39,662 nucleotides of DNA, taken from positions 874,560-914,221 of the forward strand of contig CP070820.1 of NCBI GenBank assembly GCA_020344315.1. The letters are read 5' to 3'. Source of the stretch: Candidatus Bathyarchaeum sp. GTDB lineage: Archaea > Thermoproteota > Bathyarchaeia > Bathyarchaeales > Bathyarchaeaceae. Below, piece by piece: positions 32,973-39,662 of this stretch; position 1 is the stretch's first letter; each line of letters starts with the position of its first letter. Position numbers and translations under genes: made by a program. The notes beneath the pieces are model-generated. The model searched no databases. It worked only from the letters and a program-made list of their open reading frames with translations, and was not told where the DNA came from.

Positions 32973-33974
32973 ATGATTGTGGAAAACATCCTCGACTTTA
33001 TCGGAAACACGCCTATGGTGCGAATTAATCATCTAAATCCAAACCCGAACCTTGAGATGTTCCTAAAACTTGAAAAATTCAACCCAGGCGGCTCAGTTAA
33101 AGACCGCATAACCAAATACATGATTGAACACGCAGAGAAGAACGGAAAGCTAAAGAAAGGAATGACAGTCATCGAACCCACCAGCGGAAACACAGGCATT
33201 GGACTCGCCTTGGTTTGCCGCGTGAAAGGATACGACCTATCTCTCATAATGCCCGACACCATGACACGAGAGAGACGCCAGATCCTGTTAGCCTTAGGCG
33301 CCAAGGTTATTCTCAGCGAAGGCTCAAAGGGAATGGACGGAGCTGAAGACCTTGCCCATGAGATTGCCAAACAGAACCCAGACAAATACTTTATTCCCAA
33401 TCAGTTCGCAAATCCTGCCAACGTTATCGCTCACTACGAAACCACAGCCGAAGAAATCTGGAGAGACACAAAAGGCAAAATCACACATTTTGTTGCTGGT
33501 TTAGGCACAAGCGGCACCCTAATGGGCGTATCATGTAGGCTCAGAGAACTCAAACCTGACATTCAAATAATTGCTGTCCAACCCGAAGCCGGCACGGGAA
33601 TTCAAGGACTGAAGAATCTGAAGACGCAGTATGTTCCAGCCATCTGGAAACGTGAACTCGTTGATGAAATCTACACGGCTTCTCCAAAGGATGCTGAGGA
33701 GTCGGCGAGAATCTTGGCTCTTCAGGAAGGTCTATTTGTTGGACCGAGTTCGGGGGCTATTTTTCACATCGCCAGAAAGAAGGCGAAGGAAATCGATGGA
33801 GGAGTGATGGTGGTGATAGCTCCTGATGGAGGAGAAAAATATCTCAGCACATCCTTATGTGATCCAGCGCTATGTGTAGAAGCCGTCAGAAAATTCGGAA
33901 TCCAATGCTCCTACAAAGACGGAAAACCAGTAACAGAAGCTACGACCACTGCCACCAAAGAAATTTCTCCCTGA
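32973..33974 (+). CDS. cysK: Cysteine synthase (O-acetylserine sulfhydrylase type)
   Basis: This PLP enzyme makes cysteine from O-acetylserine (or a related donor) and sulfide. It has the classic features NILDFIGNTPMVRI, the PLP lysine in NPGGSVKDRI, and EPTSGNTGIGLALV. GLGTSGTLMGV and GPSSGAI follow, and an extra C-terminal stretch contains a CDPALCVEAV cysteine pair. I choose ATG 32973, five bases after GGTGA (32963-32967); a GTG at 32964 lies inside that ribosome binding site. The gene is convergent with the zinc transporter gene, 6 nt apart. It is distinct from the SSGN-type enzyme at 25428-26432. Confidence 0.92.
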   Translation: MIVENILDFIGNTPMVRINHLNPNPNLEMFLKLEKFNPGGSVKDRITKYMIEHAEKNGKLKKGMTVIEPTSGNTGIGLALVCRVKGYDLSLIMPDTMTRERRQILLALGAKVILSEGSKGMDGAEDLAHEIAKQNPDKYFIPNQFANPANVIAHYETTAEEIWRDTKGKITHFVAGLGTSGTLMGVSCRLRELKPDIQIIAVQPEAGTGIQGLKNLKTQYVPAIWKRELVDEIYTASPKDAEESARILALQEGLFVGPSSGAIFHIARKKAKEIDGGVMVVIAPDGGEKYLSTSLCDPALCVEAVRKFGIQCSYKDGKPVTEATTTATKEISP

Positions 33975-33980
33975 AAAGTA

Positions 33981-34862
33981 TCAATTATGTTCTGAACACC
34001 AATTTTTACATTCAATGCCTGAACAGAAATACTTGCTTTCAAGCTCGATTGTTGAATGTTCAATATGATGCTTTCTGAATACTTCTTTAACTGCTTTTCT
34101 GGTCTGATCTGGAGTTCTAAGCCGCTCTTCATCTACTACGATGTGTGCTGTTAGGATATCGGTTTCTCCCTCTAAAGACCAAATATGCATATCATGCACT
34201 CCTGTTACTCCATCAATTGCTAAGAGATCTCGCTTAACTTCGTTGATGTTGATGTGCCTTGGCACACCTTGAAGCAGGATGTTTACTGCTTCCCTCAAAT
34301 TCTTGGATACGTTGTAAAGGATAAAGACCGTTAAGCCCAGTGTCATTATAGGATCAAGCAGGTAAACGTCCCAAAAGTGAATGAGGATGCCACCAATCAG
34401 GATGACCGCCCATCCAAGCACATCTTCTAACAGATGCCATGACAGAACTTTCTCATTCAAGCTTTCTCCTTTTTTTAACTGAAGAAAACCCGCACCATTG
34501 AATAGGATGCCAATGATTGCTATGCCAACCATGCCAGTCGCATTCACGTTTTCTGGGTTAAGAATTCTAGGTATGGCTTGAGAGAGGATAACTATGGAGC
34601 CCCCAAATAAAATCATCCCAGAAAAGAGAGCGGAAAAGAGGGAGAGCCGTTGATACCCAAAGGTTCGACTGGAATCAGGTGATTTACGTGCCCCTCGTTC
34701 AAAGAGCCAAGATGCCAGTAAGGCAACGCTGTCGCCAAAGTCGTGTAGTGCATCTGATAGAATTGCTAAGCTGTTTGTCCAAAAGCCACCAACAATTTCC
34801 AGAATGGTGAAGCCAACGTTTAACAGTGCTGCAATTTGCACTCTTTTCTCTCGCTTAGGCAT
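33981..34862 (-). CDS. Cation diffusion facilitator, probable zinc exporter
   Basis: This is a six-helix proton-coupled exporter of divalent metal ions. HxxxD pairs in helix 2 (H40 and D44 in SDALHDFGDS) and helix 5 (H143 and D147 in SWHLLEDVLGW) form the zinc-type HD-HD site. The cytosolic C-terminal domain has GVTGVHDMHIWSLEGETD, and the tail carries two CDF-unlike cysteines plus histidines (FCSGIECKNWCSEHN), which could bind metal. The length of 293 aa fits the CzcD/ZitB branch. ATG 34862 starts the protein. It stands alone and converges with cysteine synthase. Confidence 0.93.
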   Translation of the reverse strand: MPKREKRVQIAALLNVGFTILEIVGGFWTNSLAILSDALHDFGDSVALLASWLFERGARKSPDSSRTFGYQRLSLFSALFSGMILFGGSIVILSQAIPRILNPENVNATGMVGIAIIGILFNGAGFLQLKKGESLNEKVLSWHLLEDVLGWAVILIGGILIHFWDVYLLDPIMTLGLTVFILYNVSKNLREAVNILLQGVPRHININEVKRDLLAIDGVTGVHDMHIWSLEGETDILTAHIVVDEERLRTPDQTRKAVKEVFRKHHIEHSTIELESKYFCSGIECKNWCSEHN

Positions 34863-34921
34863 ATTTCATGCTACACTCTTAGTTAAATAAAAAGCTGACC
34901 CATAACTATACTTTATTTTTT

Positions 34922-34937
34922 CTGCATAAATGTGCAG
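34922..34937. repeat. Palindromic element, left copy, flanking an AT-rich stretch
   Basis: CTGCATAAATGTGCAG (5-bp arms CTGCA/TGCAG) is preceded by a run of T. A near-identical copy, CTGCATATATGTGCATG, occurs about 1 kb away at 35924. Including the preceding TTT, 17 of 18 bases match. It could be an operator of the neighbouring genes or the edge of an inserted segment. Confidence 0.45.
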
Positions 34938-34995
34938 TAAAATATAAACTAGGTTTATAAGTAGGAGCTGAACCATAAAATCAAAAAGTTTCGAT

Positions 34996-35343
34996 GTGGG
35001 TAAATTGAAAAAACAAATGAAGCAACTCGAAGACATTTTGGAAAACATACAGCATATAGCAGATGAAGACAAAGATGAGCGCCTTCAAATCGTAGCATCA
35101 GAGATACGAACTCTTTCTTTGGAAATAATTGATCATGTTATAAGCAGTAATTCAATAGCACCAGACAATCATCCTGAGTGTCCCAAAGAAGGATGTGTGG
35201 TAAATTACAAGGGAGGCAGGGAATACTGGTGTGAAGGAGTAGATTTCCTTCTCATGTCGAACTTGATGTTAAAACCAATATATTTCGCAATAAAAGATGG
35301 ACTAAAATATTTTAATTTTTTCGCTATGGGTGACTATTCCTAA
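34996..35343 (+). CDS. Small predicted helical protein of unknown function
   Basis: No family is recognised. The 115 residues start with a charged, helical region (KKQMKQLEDILENIQHIADEDKDERLQIVASEI) suggesting a coiled coil. A CPKEGCVVNYKGGREYWCEG segment with three cysteines follows, and then a hydrophobic/aromatic end. The start is GTG at 34996, about 20 nt after the transcript start expected from TTTATAAG (34954-34961). Base composition is strikingly richer in A+T than the surrounding genes, which may mean recent arrival or weak selection. The cysteines could bind zinc, but only three are in range. Confidence 0.6.
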   Translation: MGKLKKQMKQLEDILENIQHIADEDKDERLQIVASEIRTLSLEIIDHVISSNSIAPDNHPECPKEGCVVNYKGGREYWCEGVDFLLMSNLMLKPIYFAIKDGLKYFNFFAMGDYS

Positions 35344-35397
35344 ATACGAAGTTACGTTTTGTCATTTGTAAAATTTTGAAGTTAGGAGAAAATCAGA

Positions 35398-35871
35398 ATT
35401 ATAAAAATAAAAACAATTACTGCTATTATCTTATTCTTTGGCGTAATTGTTTTATTAACAAAACTAGATTTTTTTGTGAATGGACCATTATATGATTATG
35501 GTCTTGTTTTTGATTGGAAATGGTATAATGAATATTCATTCATTTACGATTTGCTTTGGCAAGTAGCAATAATTACTTTGACGCTTCTAAGCAGAAATCT
35601 TTACTTTTTCCCGATAGCAGAAGCATTTCACAAAACAGGAGCACAAGACATATTCTTCTATCTAATTTGGTGTGAAGGAAAATTTCCAGAAGGTGAATGG
35701 TTCTGGAGTGGCATTCCAGGTTATACCACAATTACTCATGTAATTAACTGCTTATGGATTAATGGTTTAGTTATTTCGATTTGTGTTGCCTGGTATTTTG
35801 TTGCTCGAAGAATCGATTTTTATAAAAGATTTTCGAAATATATTCCTTCTTCTTTATTAAAGAAAATTTAA
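35398..35871 (+). CDS. Small membrane protein of unknown function, no canonical start codon
   Basis: No family is recognised. The reading frame has three membrane segments. The first (TAIILFFGVIVLLTKLDFF) lies upstream of the first GTG at 35476 and is plainly part of the protein. The frame goes back only to a TAG at 35383-35385, and between there is no ATG, GTG or TTG. AGGAGAAAA (35384-35392) ends about five bases before ATT at 35398, so ATT may initiate. Otherwise the start was lost or mis-sequenced. With GTG 35476 the protein would have 131 residues. The DNA is AT-rich like the preceding gene, about 130 nt away. Confidence 0.6.
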   Translation: MIKIKTITAIILFFGVIVLLTKLDFFVNGPLYDYGLVFDWKWYNEYSFIYDLLWQVAIITLTLLSRNLYFFPIAEAFHKTGAQDIFFYLIWCEGKFPEGEWFWSGIPGYTTITHVINCLWINGLVISICVAWYFVARRIDFYKRFSKYIPSSLLKKI

Positions 35872-35923
35872 TTTTGATCTTTTGTTTATTATTTCGTGAC
35901 TATGTATGTTGATCTAATATTTT

Positions 35924-35940
35924 CTGCATATATGTGCATG
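35924..35940. repeat. Palindromic element, right copy, after the AT-rich genes
   Basis: CTGCATATATGTGCATG repeats the sequence at 34922 with one internal change (T for A) and a shifted end. The two copies bracket the two AT-rich orphan genes (about 1 kb). The copies are in the same orientation, though each is nearly palindromic. Confidence 0.4.
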
Positions 35941-36097
35941 AAAACTTTTTTTATCAATACGGGTAACCCTTTTTTATTCACACAAAAATTTCAGTATTGT
36001 GGGCATATAGCTTAAATAGAACCTTGATTGATTGGACTGAAGGATTAGAGTTCGGCTAGAATACTAGTTCTATGTATTACTGGGAGGTGCAAGTCGC

Positions 36098-36250
36098 ATG
36101 TCTGATAGAGAGCCTCGCGAGATGCATAGTGCAGTCTGCTCTGATTGTGGTAACGAATGTCAAGTTCCATTCAAACCTGATCCTAGCAGACCAGTCTATT
36201 GTCGAGATTGTTGGTCAAAAAGAAGACAAGCAAGAAGATACAGTTACTAG
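36098..36250 (+). CDS. Small CxxC-CxxC zinc-finger protein
   Basis: This 50-residue protein has CSDCGNECQVPFKPDPSRPVYC followed by RDCW, i.e. two CxxC pairs 17 residues apart, and a basic tail rich in arginine (SKRRQARRYSY). Such small archaeal CxxC zinc fingers are common, with no settled function; binding to nucleic acid is the usual guess. The start is well supported: GGAGGTG at 36082-36088 is nine bases before ATG. An alternative longer frame (36072-36272) on the same strand gives no protein-like sequence. A TATA-like TTAAATAG (36010-36017) lies about 80 nt upstream. It appears to be monocistronic. Confidence 0.88.
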   Translation: MSDREPREMHSAVCSDCGNECQVPFKPDPSRPVYCRDCWSKRRQARRYSY

Positions 36251-36276
36251 ACGTTTACAGCGAACGTTATAGTTAC

Positions 36277-36305
36277 AACCTTTTTTATTCCCATAATTTT
36301 TTTAA
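36277..36305 (+). terminator. T-rich terminator after the zinc-finger gene
   Basis: Two T tracts (CCTTTTTTATTCCC and ATTTTTTTAAAC) occur about 30-50 nt after the zinc-finger stop. These are typical archaeal termination signals. The rest of the gap up to 36505 has no supported gene. Confidence 0.4.
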
Positions 36306-36463
36306 ACAGCACACATCATTGTAATCAGCGTTTTTCAGTCTGATGCACCAGAATTCATAGTCGCAAATAGCCAAAGTTACCTCATGGATAAAGGTTATTA
36401 GACTATGAACAATAACTTCTCTCATGTCCCTAAAATCGGATTCGGCATGGTGACAGATATGCT

Positions 36464-36478
36464 CACGTATGCTACGTG
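36464..36478. promoter_or_regulatory. Perfect palindrome just upstream of the SIS-domain gene
   Basis: CACGTA-TGC-TACGTG has 6-bp inverted arms and ends 27 nt before the GTG start at 36506. It could be an operator. It is too short and too near the start to be a terminator of the upstream gene. No clear TATA box adjoins it. Confidence 0.3.
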
Positions 36479-36505
36479 GCAGGGGCGTTCTATTAATGAA
36501 GGAAG

Positions 36506-37663
36506 GTGGCAAAGATTAGCCGAAAAATTTCCGGAGTAGAATATGTCAAACGAATAAGTGATAACCTTCTAAATGTGAAAGAGAAGAGTCTGTTTCCTTT
36601 GTATGAAGACTTGAGGTCCGCTGATTGCATAGTTTGTGGCGGTTCGGGAAGATCCCTTCATTCGTTAAACGTCGCCATGAGTCAAATAGCAATGATGAAG
36701 GAGCCTAAGGTGGTTATCACCCGAGAAGACGTTGGTTTTCCGGGAAGAGGAATGTATGATGCTGCTTCAAAACTTGAAAAACGGTTCAAGAAGGTTGTTC
36801 TTCTTATCAATTCTGGGAGCGGCGAATCTGATGATCCGAATTATCTTGCTGAAAAATTGGAAAAATACTTGGAGGCGACTGGCAGCGAAAAGTTTTCTAT
36901 GGGACTGATAACGTCTAACCTTGATTCTTCCATCGCGAAGATAGTTAGGAGGCATGGACATGTGGTTAAGGTGGAGGGTCGAGGAAAACAACAGCTGCCT
37001 TCTGATGCTTACAGCGAGAAAGGAATAATGGGAGACCTCTTTGAGCTTGGAAGCTTGTTCTTGCTTCAGATGATGACTGAAGCGATTTCTGAAGGCAGTT
37101 CTGTGGAGAGGGTTCTTGAGCTGATAGCTGAGGAAGCACCGATCTTGAGAGAGATCACTGAAAACGCTGTCAAGTCCAAAGCGACTAATGTTTCCCTTGA
37201 TTTTCTGGAGAGGCGTAGTGGCGTGTTTTTGGGTGGAAGGGGAACAGCTGAGGAGGTGGCAAAGATGACTGCTGTGCGGCTGTTTCACATCAAGAGCTTT
37301 CTTGGAGATGACGTCTATATTGCCCGGGGCGTCAATACGCCTCATCCGAGGGCTGGAGACCTTGAGATTCTGATCTCTTATTCTGGTGAGACCAAGCCTG
37401 TGGTTGGTTGGGGAAGCATGTTTAGGAGTTTGGGGGGAACTGTTCTCTCCATTATTGGGCGCAGGGGAGCATCTCTTGAGACGAATTCTGATTTGCAGAT
37501 TATCCTTGAGGAGAAGGTTGAACCGGGGAAGCCGAGGAGATTTTACATGAGGGCAGCCTATGTGCTGAGTTGCCTTCCCATCTTGTTGACACAAAGGCTG
37601 AGTTTGAAAGGTCTTAAGCTACCCGAATACCTCCTTAACTGGTACCACAACGTAATCGAATAA
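36506..37663 (+). CDS. Tandem SIS-domain protein (sugar-phosphate isomerase or regulator-like)
   Basis: SIS domains bind phosphorylated sugars. The N-terminal half shows VCGGSGRSLHSLNVAMSQIA and LLINSGSGESDDP, which resemble the phosphate-binding loops of hexulose-phosphate isomerases. The C-terminal half shows FLGGRGTAEEVAKMTAVRL, GVNTPHPRAGDLEILISYSGETKP, and GGTVLSIIG, a second SIS-like fold. The protein is 385 residues, longer than the single-domain 3-hexulose-6-phosphate isomerase (about 180-200). The function is unassigned; aldose-ketose isomerase or ligand-binding regulator are both possible. The start is GTG at 36506. It converges with ilvD and shares no operon. Confidence 0.8.
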   Translation: MAKISRKISGVEYVKRISDNLLNVKEKSLFPLYEDLRSADCIVCGGSGRSLHSLNVAMSQIAMMKEPKVVITREDVGFPGRGMYDAASKLEKRFKKVVLLINSGSGESDDPNYLAEKLEKYLEATGSEKFSMGLITSNLDSSIAKIVRRHGHVVKVEGRGKQQLPSDAYSEKGIMGDLFELGSLFLLQMMTEAISEGSSVERVLELIAEEAPILREITENAVKSKATNVSLDFLERRSGVFLGGRGTAEEVAKMTAVRLFHIKSFLGDDVYIARGVNTPHPRAGDLEILISYSGETKPVVGWGSMFRSLGGTVLSIIGRRGASLETNSDLQIILEEKVEPGKPRRFYMRAAYVLSCLPILLTQRLSLKGLKLPEYLLNWYHNVIE

Positions 37664-37698
37664 TTCAGTGCTGTTCAAAGCAGAAATAGATGGAAAAA

Positions 37699-39357
37699 TT
37701 AGGCTTTTTCTAGTACACTTCCTTTGGATGCCGGTTGAACAAGCTTGGAATAACGCACTAAGTAGCCACTTTTGACTTTCGGTTCCTTTGCAGTCCAAGA
37801 CTTTGCTCGGTTATTCAGTTCTTCGTCGCTCAGTTTCACGTTCAGTTTTCTTTTCGGAACATCGATTTCTATTATGTCTCCGTTTCTCAGCATGGCTATG
37901 GGTCCGCCGATAGCAGCCTCAGGAGACACATGCCCTATACATGGTCCTCTGGTGGCTCCTGAAAACCTTCCATCAGTGATCAAGGCAACGGACTCGCTCA
38001 AACCCATCCCCGCTATAGCAGCTGTTGGGGAAAGCATCTCCCGCATACCAGGCCCCCCTACTGGTCCTTCATAACGGATAACCACCACGTCTCCTTCCTG
38101 AATTTTTTTGTCCAGTATAGCTTTCATGGCTTCCTCTTCGGTGTCGAAAATCTTAGCGGGACCTTTGTGAACCAGCATTTTAGGCGATATGGCAGTAGCT
38201 TTCACTACAGCCCCTTCAGGCGACAAGTTTCCCTTCAAGATGACTATACCGCCTTCCTGATGAACCGGATTATCCCGAGGGCGGATCACATTAGCGTCGA
38301 GAACCACAGCCCCTTCAATGTTTTCTTTGACAGTTTTTCCTGTTACAGTGACAGCGTCTAGATGAAGCGAGTCCTTAAGCTCCCTCATCAGAGCTGGGAT
38401 TCCGCCCGCTTCATCCAAGTCTTCCAACGTGTAAGGTCCACTCGGAACCATGCTGCTAAGATGTGGAACTCGCCTACTCAACTCGTCAAATAGAGATAAC
38501 GGCAAAGCAACTTCTGCTTCCCTAGCAATAGCCGTAAGATGCAGCACAGTGTTAGTTGAGCCGCCGAGAGCCATATCCACCATTATAGCATTCTCAAAAG
38601 AATCAGAAGACAATATCTTCCGCGGTTTCAAGTCTTCCTTTACCAAACCGACAGCTCTTTCTCCAGTGGCTTTGGCGATTCTCAGCCTCGCAGCGCTGAC
38701 AGCAGAAGGAGTAGCACACCCAGTCAAGGACATGCCAAGAGCCTCAGTTACGCAGGACATGGTATTGGCTGTGAACATGCCATTGCACGATCCACAACTG
38801 GGGCACGCGACATCTTCTAGGGCCTTCAGTTCCTCCTCACTCATCTTGCCTGCTGCAACCTTTCCTACCGCCTCGAACATTGAAGCTGTCCCCACTTTCT
38901 TTCCCTTGTAGACGCCTGAAAGCATAGGACCCCCGGTTACCATTATGGCGGGGATGTTGACTCTAGCCGCTGCCATCAGCATGCCGGGAGTTATTTTGTC
39001 GCAGTTGGAGATCAGAACCATTCCGTCAAACCTGTGGGATTGTACCATAACCTCAACCGAATCGGCAATCAGCTCTCTAGATGGTAAGGAGTACCTCATT
39101 CCTTCATGACCCATAGCCAATCCGTCACAGATGCCTATGGTATTGAATTCGAAAGGAACACCACCAGCAGCCAAGATGCCGGCTTTCACAGCCTTAGCCA
39201 CTTGATTAAGATGCGCGTGGCCAGGAACCACTGTCGTGAAGCTATTCACTATGGTAATAAACGGTTTATCTAAATCTCTGTCCGCGATTCCAAGGGCTTT
39301 TAACAAGGCTCTGTGGGGGGCCCTCTCAATGCCTAATTTTATCGTGTCGCTTCTCAA
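37699..39357 (-). CDS. ilvD: Dihydroxy-acid dehydratase
   Basis: This iron-sulfur enzyme dehydrates dihydroxy acids in valine, leucine and isoleucine synthesis. The 552 residues show [19 protein letters not shown] and [11 protein letters not shown] (cluster cysteine C119). [16 protein letters not shown] (C185, C188, C191) follows, then [14 protein letters not shown]. Also seen are [22 protein letters not shown] and the C-terminal ARSWTAKEP-like region. The PGH form of the first motif resembles the [4Fe-4S] type. The start is TTG at 39357, seven bases after GAGGGT. No other branched-chain genes are in the window. Confidence 0.96.
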   Translation of the reverse strand: MRSDTIKLGIERAPHRALLKALGIADRDLDKPFITIVNSFTTVVPGHAHLNQVAKAVKAGILAAGGVPFEFNTIGICDGLAMGHEGMRYSLPSRELIADSVEVMVQSHRFDGMVLISNCDKITPGMLMAAARVNIPAIMVTGGPMLSGVYKGKKVGTASMFEAVGKVAAGKMSEEELKALEDVACPSCGSCNGMFTANTMSCVTEALGMSLTGCATPSAVSAARLRIAKATGERAVGLVKEDLKPRKILSSDSFENAIMVDMALGGSTNTVLHLTAIAREAEVALPLSLFDELSRRVPHLSSMVPSGPYTLEDLDEAGGIPALMRELKDSLHLDAVTVTGKTVKENIEGAVVLDANVIRPRDNPVHQEGGIVILKGNLSPEGAVVKATAISPKMLVHKGPAKIFDTEEEAMKAILDKKIQEGDVVVIRYEGPVGGPGMREMLSPTAAIAGMGLSESVALITDGRFSGATRGPCIGHVSPEAAIGGPIAMLRNGDIIEIDVPKRKLNVKLSDEELNNRAKSWTAKEPKVKSGYLVRYSKLVQPASKGSVLEKA

Positions 39358-39504
39358 TTTTTAACCCTCTGCAAGTCTCCAGTCAAGTGATCAGATAAAT
39401 AAAGAATGTACGGGATTCTGTTAAGTCTTTTGACCCAATGAAAATTTGGAAAATGTAGAAGAACGGCACATCTTAAATTTTAATCCCAACCTATGATTAA
39501 ATGA

Positions 39505-39662
39505 TTAATTATTCATAAAAACCATCAGACTAAGAACAAAGTAGTAGAGTTGATAGGGATAGACCCCTAATCTTTCAAGTAAACCCCTGTATTTACTTTT
39601 GATGAATATCCCTGAGATAATTACAAGAATGAGTGAAACTATAGCGGAAATGAGTGAATAGG
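39505..39662 (-). CDS. C-terminus of a membrane protein, truncated by the window edge
   Basis: On the minus strand an open frame enters from the right edge and ends with TAA at 39507-39505. The visible 51 residues contain YSLISAIVSLILVIISGIFI, a clear membrane helix, then a short positively charged loop (KSKYRGLLERLG), a second hydrophobic stretch (LYYFVLSLMVFM), and stop. The family cannot be named from this fragment. The 147-nt gap between it and ilvD is AT-rich with no gene. Confidence 0.65.
   Translation of the reverse strand, partial: YSLISAIVSLILVIISGIFIKSKYRGLLERLGVYPYQLYYFVLSLMVFMNN

Noticed and set aside
36072-36272. Plus-strand 66-codon frame covering the zinc-finger gene
   Set aside because: It is another frame of the well-supported zinc-finger gene at 36098-36250, which has the ribosome binding site and CxxC pairs.
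36285-36512. Minus-strand 75-codon frame upstream of the SIS gene
   Set aside because: It starts with TTG, overlaps the SIS start, lacks a ribosome binding site and matches nothing known. It cannot be excluded as a small gene but is not supported.
1-39662. tRNA, rRNA, CRISPR array, insertion sequence or integrase
   Set aside because: No sequence resembling any of these was seen on reading both strands. Short RNA genes could still be missed by eye.

Overview
The window looks like a chromosomal segment of an archaeon. A Bathyarchaeia-like or other TACK lineage is plausible, but this is an inference from style and not a tested placement. The evidence is TATA boxes about 26 nt before expected transcript starts, GGTGA/GGAGG ribosome binding sites, frequent GTG and TTG starts, a TrpY-like HTH-ACT regulator, TrpB2, an archaeal isoprenoid chain synthase, an F420-type (LLM) oxidoreductase and a coenzyme B12-dependent ribonucleotide reductase. 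No tRNA, rRNA, CRISPR array or insertion sequence was recognised. Genes are densely packed, apart from an AT-rich stretch at about 34.9-36.1 kb.

Layout. 1-2.4 kb (minus): membrane protein, winged-helix regulator, ABC ATPase and ABC-2 permease (cut by the edge), behind a promoter framed by a perfect inverted repeat. 2.5-4.8 kb: a GH3-like acyl-adenylating enzyme and two small membrane proteins. 4.8-8.1 kb (minus): the most striking locus. It holds a zinc-ribbon membrane protein, a DUF2207-like membrane protein ending in ten closely spaced cysteines, and a radical SAM/SPASM enzyme with a PqqD-like N-terminus. Together they look like a peptide-modification system acting on a membrane-protein tail. 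8.2-10.4 kb: class II ribonucleotide reductase. 10.6-12.6 kb: trpB2 and a divergent TrpY-like regulator. 12.6-13.6 kb: a DUF998 membrane protein and an AbrB-ACT regulator.

13.7-22.5 kb (plus): a compact histidine operon hisZ-hisG-hisD-hisC-HAD phosphatase-hisB-hisH-hisA-hisF-hisIE. It covers the whole pathway if the HAD protein is the histidinol-phosphate phosphatase. It has bacterial traits (short HisG plus HisZ, fused HisIE) and its first gene lacks a normal start codon. The AbrB-ACT gene diverges from it across a nearly symmetric TATA element and is a natural candidate regulator.

22.6-26.4 kb: threonine synthase, a ubiquitin-like sulfur carrier and an E1-like activating enzyme (minus), divergent from a cysteine-synthase-family enzyme. 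This points to a possible protein-thiocarboxylate sulfur route. 26.5-31.7 kb (plus): isoprenoid chain synthase, isoleucyl-tRNA synthetase and an LLM oxidoreductase. 31.8-34.9 kb: site-2-type protease, cysteine synthase, and a CDF zinc transporter. 34.9-36.3 kb: AT-rich stretch with two orphan genes between near-identical palindromes, then a 50-residue CxxC zinc-finger gene. 36.5-39.7 kb: a tandem-SIS protein, ilvD and the C-terminus of a membrane protein at the right edge.

Two themes recur. Amino-acid biosynthesis genes sit opposite ACT-domain regulators (trp, his), and many starts are GTG, TTG or apparently non-canonical.
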